From Alistipes sp. (lineage in GTDB: Bacteria > Bacteroidota > Bacteroidia > Bacteroidales > Rikenellaceae), in assembly GCA_017501025.1 (NCBI GenBank), contig JAFVXS010000076.1:1-14295 (forward strand): DNA of 14,295 bases. Reading direction: 5' to 3'. The position numbers and the translations under genes were made by a program. The first letter of the stretch is position 1; every line of letters starts with the position of its first letter. Under the pieces are notes generated by a model. That model did no database searches. It was given only the letters and a program-made list of their open reading frames with translations, and was not told the DNA's origin. Positions 1-8,771 of the stretch are shown here, one piece after another.

Positions 1-809
1 CATCTACGGGACTGCCGACCAAGACCGAGCAGAGCGATTTGATGCAGGCTTTGTATGGCCGAAATGGCGAGTCTCCGGTGGTTGTTTTGGCGGCATCGTC
101 ACCGAGCGACTGTTTCAAATATGCCTTTGAAGCTTCACGAATAGCAATGGAGCATATGACACCAGTCGTTCTGCTTACCGATGGCTTTATTGCAAACTCG
201 TCGGAGGCGTGGGCTATTCCGCAAATGGCGGATATGCCGAAGATAATGCCTCCTGTTGCCAAGCCTTCGGAGGGACAATTTATGCCGTATGACCGTGATG
301 AGCGTGGTGTTCGTTGTTGGGCTGCGGCAGGTAGCGAAGGTTTGGAGCACCGCATAGGTGGTTTGGAGAAGGATGCTCTGACGGGAAATATATCGTATGA
401 CCCTGCAAATCACGCTGTGATGACTCGTGCTCGTGCTGCGAAAGTTGCTGCGGTGGCCGATGATATTCCTCAACAACAGTGCGACGGAAAATTGTCGGGC
501 GAACTGCTTGTTGTGGGTTGGGGTGGTACTCGCGGACACCTCTCTGCTGCGGTAGCACAACTCCGTGAAGAGGGCGTAGAGGTTTCGCACTGCCACTTTA
601 ACTATATTAACCCGCTGCCAAAGGGTGTTGAGCAGATTTTTGAGGGATTCAAACATATCGTGGTGTGCGAACTCAACAGCGGACAGTTCGCTTCGTACCT
701 GCGTCAAAACTATCCGCAATTCATATATCATCAATACAACAAGTGCGAGGGCCAGCCATTCTCGACAAGCGAGTTGGTCGATGCTTTCCGTCAATACCTA
801 AACGAATAA
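1..809 (+). CDS. korA: 2-oxoglutarate:ferredoxin oxidoreductase subunit alpha, 3' part (KorA)
   Basis: This is the C-terminal part of the alpha subunit of a 2-oxoacid:ferredoxin oxidoreductase, which oxidatively decarboxylates 2-oxoglutarate to succinyl-CoA and passes electrons to ferredoxin in the cytoplasm. The reading frame is open from base 3 to a TAA at 807-809, about 268 residues, so the start lies left of the window. The first visible residues, STGLPTKTEQSDL, match the conserved substrate/CoA-side motif of KorA proteins. They are followed by the SPSDCFKYAFEASRIAMEH helix and PVVLLTDGFIANSSEAW, both typical of the pyruvate-ferredoxin oxidoreductase domain II region. A GELLVVGWGGTRG segment then opens the C-terminal domain. 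The stop is four bases from the korB start, so the two are surely co-transcribed. The 2-oxoglutarate specificity is inferred from motif resemblance; another 2-oxoacid is possible. The N-terminal gamma-like domain cannot be seen. Confidence 0.93.
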   Translation, partial: STGLPTKTEQSDLMQALYGRNGESPVVVLAASSPSDCFKYAFEASRIAMEHMTPVVLLTDGFIANSSEAWAIPQMADMPKIMPPVAKPSEGQFMPYDRDERGVRCWAAAGSEGLEHRIGGLEKDALTGNISYDPANHAVMTRARAAKVAAVADDIPQQQCDGKLSGELLVVGWGGTRGHLSAAVAQLREEGVEVSHCHFNYINPLPKGVEQIFEGFKHIVVCELNSGQFASYLRQNYPQFIYHQYNKCEGQPFSTSELVDAFRQYLNE

Positions 810-813
810 GACT

Positions 814-1842
814 ATGGAGTACAAATACTTACCCGAAGATTTCAAAAGTGGACAACAGGTTAAGTGGTGTGCCGGTTGTGGCGACCACGCTGTGTTGAAC
901 GCTGTGCAGAGAGCTTTGCCGGAGATTGCCGAGCAGTTGGAGATTCCTCACTCGAAGTTTGTCTTTGTGTCAGGTATCGGCTGTTCATCCCGCTTCATTT
1001 ACTATATGCAGACCTATGGCTTCCATACGATTCACGGACGTGCTGCGGCTATTGCTACGGGAGTCAAAGTTGCTCGTCCCGATTTGTCGGTATGGGTCTG
1101 TTCGGGCGATGGCGATTCGCTGGCTATCGGTGGTAATCACTTTATCCACGCACTGCGTCGAAATGTCGATTTGAACCTGATACTCTTCAACAATGAGATT
1201 TATGGTTTGACCAAAGGTCAATACTCGCCAACGACGAAGTTGGGTACGGTGACAAAGACCTCGCCATACGGAACTGTCGAACATCCGTTTAATCCGGGCG
1301 AGTTGGCGATTGGTGCAAAGGGAACATTCTTTGCCCGTACGGTCGATGCCGAGGTTGCTTTGACTCGTGAGGTGCTGCTGGCATCGGCCCGTCATCGTGG
1401 AATGTCGGTTGTTGAGGCGTTGGTTAATTGTATGATTTTCAACAATAAAACTCACGCTCCATTTGCAGCGGACAAAGCAACACGTGCCGAGCGTACTATC
1501 GTGCTGAAACACGGCGAAAAGATGTTGTTCGGTGCAGCAAAGGATAAGGGTTTGGTGCTTGAAGGCCTGCGTTTGAAGGTCGTTACTGTTGGCGAAGATG
1601 GCTATACGTTGGATGATGTGCTTACGCACGATGCCCACTGCGAAGATACTACACTGCACGGAATGTTGGCGGCGATGAAGTATCCTGAATATCCCGTTGC
1701 TTTGGGCGTTATTCGTGACTTTGCAGAGCCTTGCGTCTATGATGGCGAAGTTGAGCGTCAGGTTGAGGAGTGTCGTCAAAAGAGTCGTATCGCATCTATG
1801 GATGATTTGCTCAATTCGGGCGAAACGTGGACTATCGAGTAA
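814..1842 (+). CDS. korB: 2-oxoglutarate:ferredoxin oxidoreductase subunit beta (KorB)
   Basis: This is the thiamine-diphosphate-binding beta subunit that pairs with KorA. The 342 residues are a normal full length. Visible motifs are WCAGCGDHAVL (18-28), SGIGCSSR (53-60), HGRAAAIATGVK (74-85), the ThDP/Mg signature GDGDSLAIGGNH (98-109) and NNEIYGLTKGQ (126-136). Cys19, Cys22, Cys57 and Cys206 sit where this family carries the four ligands of its [4Fe-4S] cluster, so the electron-transfer site appears intact. The ATG at 814 follows the korA stop by four bases, and translational coupling is likely because no strong ribosome-binding site is visible. The gene ends just before a strong hairpin terminator. 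It probably works in anaerobic central metabolism, in either the oxidative or the reductive direction. Confidence 0.95.
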   Translation: MEYKYLPEDFKSGQQVKWCAGCGDHAVLNAVQRALPEIAEQLEIPHSKFVFVSGIGCSSRFIYYMQTYGFHTIHGRAAAIATGVKVARPDLSVWVCSGDGDSLAIGGNHFIHALRRNVDLNLILFNNEIYGLTKGQYSPTTKLGTVTKTSPYGTVEHPFNPGELAIGAKGTFFARTVDAEVALTREVLLASARHRGMSVVEALVNCMIFNNKTHAPFAADKATRAERTIVLKHGEKMLFGAAKDKGLVLEGLRLKVVTVGEDGYTLDDVLTHDAHCEDTTLHGMLAAMKYPEYPVALGVIRDFAEPCVYDGEVERQVEECRQKSRIASMDDLLNSGETWTIE

Positions 1843-1861
1843 CGAAACTCTTCCTAACAAT

Positions 1862-1891
1862 AAAAAAGCACAGCCGACCGCTGTGCTTTTT
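1862..1891. terminator. Bidirectional intrinsic terminator between korB and tsaD
   Basis: A perfect inverted repeat has arms GCACAGC (1868-1874) and GCTGTGC (1880-1886) around the 5-base loop CGACC. It is flanked by an A-run on the left (1862-1867) and a T-run on the right (1887-1891). On either strand the hairpin is therefore followed by a U-tract, as expected for a shared terminator between convergent genes. It lies 19 bases past the korB stop and about 20 bases past the tsaD stop. Confidence 0.9.
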
Positions 1892-1912
1892 GTTATCTCC
1901 TATACCCGCTGC

Positions 1913-2941
1913 TTAAACCATCTCTTCGTAACGTGCAATAGGGGCAACGTCGAGTGATGCAAATTCGCCTCGCAGGTATTTGTAGTAGCCTGCTATGGCA
2001 ATCATTGCAGCGTTATCGGTTGTGAATTTCAGCTCGGGGAGGAATGTTCGCCAGCCACGTTTTTGACCCTCCATAGCGACCCTCTCACGTAACATCGAGT
2101 TTGCCGATACACCACCTCCGAGTGCTATGTCTTTGATTCCGTACTGTTTCGATGCTCGGATGAGTTTATCGACCAAAATATCGACTACGGTGGTCAAAAG
2201 TGTGGCACAGAGGTCGGCTTTATTCTTCTCGATAAAATCTGCATCTTCGGCGACGTGGTCACGCAGCGTGTAGAGGAAAGATGTTTTCAGTCCCGAAAAC
2301 GAGTAGTCGAGCTCTGCAACTCGCGGGCGAGCAAATCGAAAAGCTTCGGCATTGCCCTCCTTTGCAAGACGGTCGATAATCGGACCTCCCGGATAGGGCA
2401 GACCCATAACTTTGGCACACTTGTCCAGAGCCTCTCCTGCTGCATCATCGATTGTGGTACCGACAATCTCCATTTCGTCCGGCGAATCAACCTTGACAAT
2501 CTGGGTGTGTCCACCGCTGACGAGCAGTGCCAAATATGGGAATGACGGATGTGGAACTTCGCGGTCGGGCATATCGACAAAGTGCGACAGAATGTGGCCG
2601 TGCAGGTGGTTTACCTCAACGAGTGGCGTGGAGTGGGCCATTGCCAAACCTTTGGCGAAAGAGGTGCCGACCATAAGCGAACCCAACAGACCGGGACCGC
2701 GAGTAAATGCTATGGCATCGACTTTGTCGATGGTGATGCCGGCATCTCGCAGTGCGGTATCGACTACGGGAACGATATTCTGCTGATGAGCACGCGATGC
2801 AAGCTCGGGAATCACTCCGCCGTATCGTTCGTGTACCGCCTGCGAAGCTATAACGCTCGAACGCAGCACCGTATTCTCCAAAACGGCAGCCGATGTATCG
2901 TCGCACGACGACTCTATTCCGAGGATAATAATCTTGTCCAT
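1913..2941 (-). CDS. tsaD: tRNA N6-adenosine threonylcarbamoyltransferase (TsaD)
   Basis: TsaD transfers the threonylcarbamoyl group from threonylcarbamoyl-AMP to A37 of ANN-decoding tRNAs, giving t6A, together with TsaB and TsaE in bacteria. The 342-residue length is typical (formerly Gcp/YgjD). The ASKHA-fold signatures are all present: ILGIESSCDDTSAAV near the N terminus, FTRGPGLLGSLMVG (79-92), NHLHGHI (111-117), SGGHTQ (142-147), DDAAGEALDK (165-174), SGLKTSF (216-222) and GGGVSAN (275-281). The metal ligands His112 and His116 in the HxxxH pattern and Asp309 in TTDNAAMIA are intact, so the enzyme should be active. It is convergent with korB and divergent from the TamB gene. The ATG at 2941 gives the canonical N terminus, so no other start is needed. 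Confidence 0.97.
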   Translation of the reverse strand: MDKIIILGIESSCDDTSAAVLENTVLRSSVIASQAVHERYGGVIPELASRAHQQNIVPVVDTALRDAGITIDKVDAIAFTRGPGLLGSLMVGTSFAKGLAMAHSTPLVEVNHLHGHILSHFVDMPDREVPHPSFPYLALLVSGGHTQIVKVDSPDEMEIVGTTIDDAAGEALDKCAKVMGLPYPGGPIIDRLAKEGNAEAFRFARPRVAELDYSFSGLKTSFLYTLRDHVAEDADFIEKNKADLCATLLTTVVDILVDKLIRASKQYGIKDIALGGGVSANSMLRERVAMEGQKRGWRTFLPELKFTTDNAAMIAIAGYYKYLRGEFASLDVAPIARYEEMV

Positions 2942-2956
2942 ATCTCGCTAATGATG

Positions 2957-2988
2957 CAAATATTCAAAAAAAATGTTCGTAACTCCAA
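2957..2988 (-). promoter_or_regulatory. Candidate tsaD promoter (Bacteroidetes type)
   Basis: On the minus strand, TTG (plus-strand CAA at 2986-2988) is followed after 21 bases by AATATTTG (plus-strand CAAATATT at 2957-2964). This matches the Bacteroidetes -7 consensus TAnnTTTG at all but the first defined base. Transcription would start only about 9 bases before the ATG, so the leader would be very short. This is a motif-based inference. Confidence 0.4.
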
Positions 2989-3005
2989 AAAAAGTATTAA
3001 CTTTG
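2976..3005 (+). promoter_or_regulatory. Candidate promoter for the tamB-exbBD run
   Basis: TAACTTTG at 2998-3005 is an exact match to the Bacteroidetes -7 element TAnnTTTG. Nineteen bases upstream, TTC at 2976-2978 is an imperfect match to the TTG -33 element. A start around 3012 would leave a leader of about 25 bases before the GTG at 3038. The element overlaps the candidate tsaD promoter on the other strand and sits within a perfect 9-bp dyad (2995-3015). Confidence 0.5.
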
Positions 3006-3015
3006 TAAGTTAATA
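2995..3015. repeat. Perfect 9-bp inverted repeat over the tamB -7 element
   Basis: The arms TATTAACTT (2995-3003) and AAGTTAATA (3007-3015) are exact reverse complements around a TGT spacer. The dyad covers the predicted -7 element and transcription start. It could be an operator for a dimeric regulator, or a chance palindrome in AT-rich DNA. No regulator gene lies beside it. Confidence 0.6.
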
Positions 3016-3037
3016 TGGCATAAAACGCCCAAAAGCT

Positions 3038-6000
3038 GTGCACAAAGTTACGAAAATATTGGTAAAAATCGTATCGACCATCATTTTATTGTCGATAATT
3101 CTGCCCGTTGCGGTGTCGCTCTCGCTGTCGATACCGAGCGTGCAGAATCGTGCAGTGCGTATGTTTGCCGATTTTGCTACCAATAAATTGGGTACACGTG
3201 TCGAGGTTGAGCATATTACGCTCGGAATGTTGAATCGTGTGAAGATTCGCGGGTTCTATGTCGAAGATTTTGATGCCGACACACTGTTGTATGCCGGCTC
3301 TGTGACCGCCTATTTGGGTAGTTTTTCGAATCTGAAAGATGGTTTGACCATAAATGTCGCGAGGGCGGAGGATACCAAATTCTTTCTGCGTCAATCTTCT
3401 CGCGGAGTGATGAACGTCAAAGAGGTGGTCGATAAGTTGAGCAAACGTAAGGGAGAGGGGCGTTTCAAACTGAAAATTCGTTCGCTCGATGCCCGTAATT
3501 TGGAGTTCAGGCTGCAACGTCCGAGTACAAAGGTCGTAGAGCCTGATGCGGTAGATTATGCCGATATGCAGCTCACGGGGATAAATGCCCATATCGACGA
3601 CTTCTATGTTATCAAGGGAGCCGTAGGTGGTGATGTGCGTAGCTTGTCGTTTGATGAGAAGAGCGGTTTCCATCTCGACAATCTTGCGGGGCGGTTGTTG
3701 GTCGATAAGGGAGTGATTACGCTCGACGATATGACACTGCACGCCGAGGGTGTCGATTTGCGGTCGCCTTATGTGCGTCTGTTGGGCGATGGATGGTCAT
3801 CGTACAAAGATTTTATCCGCAATGTGCGTTTAGAGGTGCAGATGGAAAATTCGTCGGCTTCGAGTGGTACGGTGGGCTATTTTGCACCTGCTCTGCGTAG
3901 GTGGCAAACCACGATTAGCGAGGCTACGGTATCGATGCACGGTACGGTGTCCGATTTTGAGGGACGAATCGATAATCTCCGATTGGAGGATGGCGGAACA
4001 TTGCGTGCCACAGCCCTTGTAAAGGGGTTAATAGATGTTCCTAAAACGAAATTCGATGTCGATGTCGAGCGTTTGGATGCAACCTCCGACGAGGTGGTGC
4101 GTCTGCTTCATAATATTGCCCGACTGAATATTGGCGATAAGGTTGGCGAGTTGGCACATCGCACCAAGCGGGTGGATGCGTCGGGTCACTTCGAGGGAAC
4201 ACTCTCCGATTTTGATGCTTCACTACAACTTGCGGTCGCTACGGGTGGCAGTGTCGATGTGGAGTGCAAGATGGGTAAATCGACAGATTCACGCACGTTG
4301 ATTGCCGATATCGCTGCCGATTCGCTCGATTTGGGGGCTATTCTCGACCTGAAATCGTTGGGCGATGCCTCGTTCAAGCTCTATGCAAATGGTGCATTGG
4401 CCGGTAAGAATAGTCAAATAGCGTTTAATGGCGATATTCAGCAGTTTGCTTTCAACGATTACAACTACCACAACGGCTCGTTTAATGGTAGTTATGGTGC
4501 CGGCGATGTCAAGGTTGATTTCGATGTCGATGACGAGCATTTGAAAGCGGAACTGGAAGCCCGCGTAATGCTTGCAACGGAGGAGCGAGAACCACTCTAT
4601 AACCTGCTTGCCGATATCCGTGAGGCAGATTTGGCGGCTCTGCGACTAAATCGTCGTGATACGGTTGCTCTGTTTGGTGCTACGGTTGCAGCCGGTCTTG
4701 CCGGTCGCAATATTGAGGAGATGCAGGGCGAGATAAGTATTGCCAACGCTCGCTATCAACACAACGAGGAGGTGGTTGAGAGTGACCTTGCAAAATTGAC
4801 TATTGCAAAGAATTTGGATGAGAAAATTATGGAATTTACCTCGCCGTTTGCCGATGCGATGTTCACTACACAGGCGACCTATGCCGATGCGTGGAACTAT
4901 CTGCGGACGCTTTTGGTGCGGTATATTCCGAAACTCTATGCCGATGGTGGTGCGAAGGCATTGTCGCATCTTCCGCAGGAGAGCGATGATGCACGCAATG
5001 TCTATTTTTCGCTGACAACACGCGATGCAACTCCTTTGGCAGCCTGCTTTACCGACGAAGTCGATATAGCTCCCGATTCGCGAATAGACCTCGTTATGGA
5101 TGTCTCTCACAATGTCTTTGAGTTGAAGGGGGCTTCCGACTATGTCTCGTTGCGTCGTTATCTTGTTACGGAGATGAAACTTGCTGCCGATAATCGTCAA
5201 GATTCGTTGGCGGTATCGCTGTCATCTGCCGATTTGTATGCGGGCTCGCTGCATATAACACAATTTGACACGAAGATAGGCGCTCGTGATAACGAAAGCC
5301 GTATTGCAGCCTCGTTTGCCGATTCGGTAGGCGATTTGCGGGGCGAACTCAATGTCAAGGCTCACTTTGCAAGACGTGACTCGATGCGACGTATATCGCT
5401 CGATGTGTTGCCTTCGCGTGTGAAACGCAAAGACCATATATGGAACATAACCTCCGACGGAATCGATATCGACTCGTCGCAATTCAATATTCGTCACTTC
5501 CGAATCTATAATGCCGACGACAAGCAGAACCTGCTGATAAATGGAGTGGCGTCACGAAGTCTTAAAGATTCGCTCACAATCCGACTCGAAAACTTCTCGT
5601 TGTCGCCATTTGCCCAATTTGCAACCAATATGGGTTACAATGTTCAGGGACGTACGAGTGGCGATGTAAAGATTCGTTCGGTGCTGCACGACACGGAGTT
5701 GAATGCACAGGTCGAACTCGACTCGTTGCGGGTGAACGATATGGATGTGCCCGATTTGCAACTGCTGTCGCGTTGGGATTTTGGACGTTCGAGAGCGGCT
5801 CTGTCGGTGCGACGTGAGGATAATGGGGCAGAGATTGCAAAGGGATTCTTCTCTCCTCGTAATATGCGATACTACGTATCGTTGCAGACCAAGTCGTTGA
5901 GTCTCGGTCTGTTGGACCCGATTTTGAAGGGCGTAATATCCGAAACAAAGGGTGAAACAACGGTCGATTTGGTCTTGCAGGGTCAGCGTAATCAGGCATC

Positions 6001-7639
6001 GCTCGACGGTAAACTTATCGTCAGCAATATGCAGACGCAACTCGACTTTACGAAGTGCGTATATACGGCTCCGAAAGCGGAGATTTTGGTGCGTAACAAC
6101 CGCTTCTATATGCGTGATGTGCCAATTTTCGACGAGGCAAAGAATCGGGGTCAGATTGATATGAATCTCAAATTGGACCACCTCTCCAATATTGAGTACG
6201 ATATGTTGGCTACGTTCCGTCAGTTTAAGGTGTTAAATACCGACAAACGCGATAACGATATGTTCTATGGCAACGTCTTTGCCAGCGGCGAGGTTGCTGT
6301 GCGTGGCGATAAGGCGGGCGTGGCTATGGAGATAAATGCCACAACCAACGATGGGTCGCACTTCTTTATGCCGTTGTCGGGTAAGAGCAATATCTCGACA
6401 GCCGATTTTGTGACCTTCACAAAGGCATCGCAGGTCGATACTACCAACTATCTGGTACGTAAGAAGATGCTCTTCGAACGACGCAATCGTCAGCGTTCGG
6501 CCGGCGGTGGTGCTATGGATATTGCAATGACGCTCAATGTTCGCCCTAATGCGGAGGTGCAGTTGGTAATCGACCCTACGGTAGGCGATATTATCAAGGG
6601 ACGAGGCGAGGGTCTGCTGAATATCCGTGTGGCTCCGAAGGCAAGTATCTTCGAGATGTATGGCGACTATACGATTTCGGAGGGTAGTTACCTCTTTACG
6701 CTCCAAAATATTATCAATAAGAAGTTTATAATCGAGCCGGGCTCTACGATTCAATGGACGGGAGAGCCTCTCGATGCTCTGTTGAATATCGATGCCATAT
6801 ATCAGGTGAAAGCGTCATTACAACCTCTTTTGGAGGGGTATATCTCGCGTGATGGCTCCATACCGACCCGAGCTGTTCCGGTTGATTGCGTTATTCGTCT
6901 GACCGACCGTTTGACCAAACCTACGGTCAATTTCGATGTGCTTGTGCCGAGTGTGGATGCCAATATTCAATCGATTATTGCCAATGTGTTGAGTACGCCT
7001 GAACGACGTTCGCAACAGTTCCTCTATCTCCTGCTCTCCAACAGCTTTATGTCGGACTCCTCTTCGGAGGCATCGTCGTTCGGTGTATCGTCAGCTGCGG
7101 TTACAGGTTTTGAAATGCTCTCGAATCAGTTAAGTAACTGGCTGGCCAACGATAGCTCGAATATCGTCTTCCGCTATCGTCCGCGTACCGAGACAATGAT
7201 GAGCGATGAGGTCGATTTTGGCTTTTCGCAAGGTTTGTTGAACAATCGATTGCTGATAGAGGTTGAGGGTAACTATCTGGTCGATAAATCGCGTGTGGTC
7301 AATGCGACATCTTCATTTACGGGTGAGGCCTATGTCACTTGGCTTATCGATAAGGCGGGTACGTTGCGTTTGAAGGGCTTTACCCATACCATCGACCGCT
7401 TCGACGAAAATCAGGGTCTGCAAGAGACTGGTTTGGGTATATATTATAAGGAGGAGTTCGATAATGCCCGCGATTTGCGTGACCGTGTGGCAAATCGTTT
7501 CAGCCGTCGCCGTCGCAACGAATCTTCTGAAAAACGCAATTCGCGAGTCGATACAAGTGGTGCCGATGAGGGTGCAAAAGAGATGCTTAAAGATGGCGAA
7601 CAACCTGTAAACGAAGATATTACGGATAACTACGATTAG
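3038..7639 (+). CDS. TamB/AsmA-like envelope protein (DUF490 C-terminal domain)
   Basis: This very large (1533-residue) protein is of the TamB type, an inner-membrane-anchored periplasmic protein of the AsmA/TamB group. Relatives bridge the periplasm and are linked to outer-membrane protein assembly or phospholipid transport. One hydrophobic helix at about 7-33 anchors the N terminus. The long middle is made of repeated beta-rich, Asp/Ser-rich segments and has no enzyme motif. The TamB/DUF490 domain is recognisable at roughly 1140-1480, with GEGLLNIRVAPKAS near 1187, a GDYTISEGSYLFTLQN segment, IQWTGEPLDALLNIDA near 1240 and DANIQSIIANVLSTPERRSQ near 1310. The tail after 1480 is charged and Arg/Asp/Glu-rich. 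A TAA blocks the frame upstream at 3011-3013, and GTG at 3038 is the only start that keeps the anchor. No TamA/Omp85 partner is in the window. It is probably co-transcribed with exbB, 44 bases downstream. Confidence 0.88.
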   Translation: MHKVTKILVKIVSTIILLSIILPVAVSLSLSIPSVQNRAVRMFADFATNKLGTRVEVEHITLGMLNRVKIRGFYVEDFDADTLLYAGSVTAYLGSFSNLKDGLTINVARAEDTKFFLRQSSRGVMNVKEVVDKLSKRKGEGRFKLKIRSLDARNLEFRLQRPSTKVVEPDAVDYADMQLTGINAHIDDFYVIKGAVGGDVRSLSFDEKSGFHLDNLAGRLLVDKGVITLDDMTLHAEGVDLRSPYVRLLGDGWSSYKDFIRNVRLEVQMENSSASSGTVGYFAPALRRWQTTISEATVSMHGTVSDFEGRIDNLRLEDGGTLRATALVKGLIDVPKTKFDVDVERLDATSDEVVRLLHNIARLNIGDKVGELAHRTKRVDASGHFEGTLSDFDASLQLAVATGGSVDVECKMGKSTDSRTLIADIAADSLDLGAILDLKSLGDASFKLYANGALAGKNSQIAFNGDIQQFAFNDYNYHNGSFNGSYGAGDVKVDFDVDDEHLKAELEARVMLATEEREPLYNLLADIREADLAALRLNRRDTVALFGATVAAGLAGRNIEEMQGEISIANARYQHNEEVVESDLAKLTIAKNLDEKIMEFTSPFADAMFTTQATYADAWNYLRTLLVRYIPKLYADGGAKALSHLPQESDDARNVYFSLTTRDATPLAACFTDEVDIAPDSRIDLVMDVSHNVFELKGASDYVSLRRYLVTEMKLAADNRQDSLAVSLSSADLYAGSLHITQFDTKIGARDNESRIAASFADSVGDLRGELNVKAHFARRDSMRRISLDVLPSRVKRKDHIWNITSDGIDIDSSQFNIRHFRIYNADDKQNLLINGVASRSLKDSLTIRLENFSLSPFAQFATNMGYNVQGRTSGDVKIRSVLHDTELNAQVELDSLRVNDMDVPDLQLLSRWDFGRSRAALSVRREDNGAEIAKGFFSPRNMRYYVSLQTKSLSLGLLDPILKGVISETKGETTVDLVLQGQRNQASLDGKLIVSNMQTQLDFTKCVYTAPKAEILVRNNRFYMRDVPIFDEAKNRGQIDMNLKLDHLSNIEYDMLATFRQFKVLNTDKRDNDMFYGNVFASGEVAVRGDKAGVAMEINATTNDGSHFFMPLSGKSNISTADFVTFTKASQVDTTNYLVRKKMLFERRNRQRSAGGGAMDIAMTLNVRPNAEVQLVIDPTVGDIIKGRGEGLLNIRVAPKASIFEMYGDYTISEGSYLFTLQNIINKKFIIEPGSTIQWTGEPLDALLNIDAIYQVKASLQPLLEGYISRDGSIPTRAVPVDCVIRLTDRLTKPTVNFDVLVPSVDANIQSIIANVLSTPERRSQQFLYLLLSNSFMSDSSSEASSFGVSSAAVTGFEMLSNQLSNWLANDSSNIVFRYRPRTETMMSDEVDFGFSQGLLNNRLLIEVEGNYLVDKSRVVNATSSFTGEAYVTWLIDKAGTLRLKGFTHTIDRFDENQGLQETGLGIYYKEEFDNARDLRDRVANRFSRRRRNESSEKRNSRVDTSGADEGAKEMLKDGEQPVNEDITDNYD

Positions 7640-7683
7640 CCGTATTGAGTGTGAAACTTGAAAAATTAAAATAGTATAAGATT

Positions 7684-8364
7684 ATGCAAACAGCGTTATT
7701 ATTGGCGGCAACCGAAGCCCAGCAGGGTGGTGCCGCAGCAAAGATGACCCTTTGGGAGTTGTTTAACCACGGCGGTTGGCTGATGTGGGTATTGCTCGTT
7801 TTGGGTGGAGTTACGGTCTTTATCTTTGTAGAGAGATTTTTGGCGATTCGTCGTGCTTCTGGTATGAATATGGGCTTTATGAATCGTATCCGTGACTATA
7901 TCTCGGAGGGCAAAATCGAAGCGGCTATCAAATTGTGTCGTCAGACCGACAAACCTATTGCACGAATGGTTGAGAAGGGCATTGAGCGTCTCGGTCGTCC
8001 GATGAGCGATGTGCAGACCGCAATCGAGAATGTTGCAAATCTCGAAGTTTCGCGCCTCGAAAATGGCTTGCCATTCCTTGCAACCATCGCAGGTGGAGCT
8101 CCGATGATTGGTTTCCTCGGTACCGTTATGGGTATGGTGCAGACCTTTATGGATATGTCGGCAGCAGGAGGTACAGTCGATATGGCACTCCTCTCGGGCG
8201 GTATGTATGTGGCGATGGTAACTACCGTAGGCGGTCTTGTGGTTGGTATTCCGGCATATTTCGGCTACAACTACCTCGTTGCACGCATCGAAAAGTTGGT
8301 GTTCCAGATGGAGGCAAACTCCATAGCATTTATGGACATCCTTAATCAACCTGTTCAAAAGTAG
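7684..8364 (+). CDS. exbB: ExbB/TolQ/MotA-family proton channel subunit
   Basis: ExbB is the inner-membrane scaffold of the TonB motor. It forms a pentamer around ExbD and uses the proton gradient to energise TonB. The 226 residues show the family's three-helix pattern: a helix at about 32-50 (WLMWVLLVLGGVTVFIFVE), a cytoplasmic stretch at 51-128, then helices at about 130-156 and 168-198. The signature GFLGTVMGMV lies at 143-152, and MYVAMVTTVGGLVVGIPA at 174-191 is the usual last helix. The leader before the ATG is A-rich (AAAATTAAAATAGTATAAG) without a purine Shine-Dalgarno box, as usual in this phylum. The exbD start is five bases after the stop. The tonB gene nearby favours ExbB over TolQ. 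Confidence 0.93.
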   Translation: MQTALLLAATEAQQGGAAAKMTLWELFNHGGWLMWVLLVLGGVTVFIFVERFLAIRRASGMNMGFMNRIRDYISEGKIEAAIKLCRQTDKPIARMVEKGIERLGRPMSDVQTAIENVANLEVSRLENGLPFLATIAGGAPMIGFLGTVMGMVQTFMDMSAAGGTVDMALLSGGMYVAMVTTVGGLVVGIPAYFGYNYLVARIEKLVFQMEANSIAFMDILNQPVQK

Positions 8365-8369
8365 ATATT

Positions 8370-8771
8370 ATGGCTATAAAACGAGGCTCAAAGGTCGATA
8401 AGTCGTTTTCGTCGTCGGCAATGACCGATTTGATGTTCTTGTTGCTTATCTTTATGCTGATAGCAACAACGCTCATCAACCCGAACGCACTGAAACTGAT
8501 GCTGCCGAAGAGTTCCAACCAACTGAAAGACAAGGCTGTAACCACGGTCTCAATTCAACAGAAGGGCTCAACCTATAACTACTATGTAGAACTCGAAAAA
8601 GTTCGTGGCATAGAGGGGGTAGAACAGGCGTTGAAGGCTCGATTGCAGGGACAAACCGACCCGACAGTATCTCTCCACTGCGACAAAACCGTTGCAGTCG
8701 ATGAGGTTGTCAAGGTTATGAATGTTGCAAAGGATAATGGGTATCGTTTAATATTGGCGACCCAACCTTAA
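8370..8771 (+). CDS. exbD: ExbD/TolR-family biopolymer transport protein
   Basis: ExbD is the second stator subunit of the TonB motor. Its single transmembrane helix carries the proton-relaying aspartate. The 133-residue protein has a short basic cytoplasmic N terminus (MAIKRGSKVDKSFSSS). Asp20 in the motif AMTDLMFLLLIFMLIATT corresponds to the essential ExbD aspartate at the cytoplasmic end of the helix (about 18-36). A periplasmic alpha/beta domain follows, ending with the typical VDEVVKVMNVAKDNGYRLILAT. It is tightly coupled to exbB. Its stop codon overlaps the left arm of the structured repeat that follows, so the 3' end of the exbBD message may fold into that hairpin. Bacteroidetes Ton clusters often contain two exbD genes; only one is seen here. 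Confidence 0.93.
   Translation: MAIKRGSKVDKSFSSSAMTDLMFLLLIFMLIATTLINPNALKLMLPKSSNQLKDKAVTTVSIQQKGSTYNYYVELEKVRGIEGVEQALKARLQGQTDPTVSLHCDKTVAVDEVVKVMNVAKDNGYRLILATQP

Noticed and set aside
985..1860. A 291-codon minus-strand frame across korB
   Set aside because: It runs antisense through the conserved ThDP motif of KorB and through the terminator side, and the product shows no domain. It is a shadow frame.
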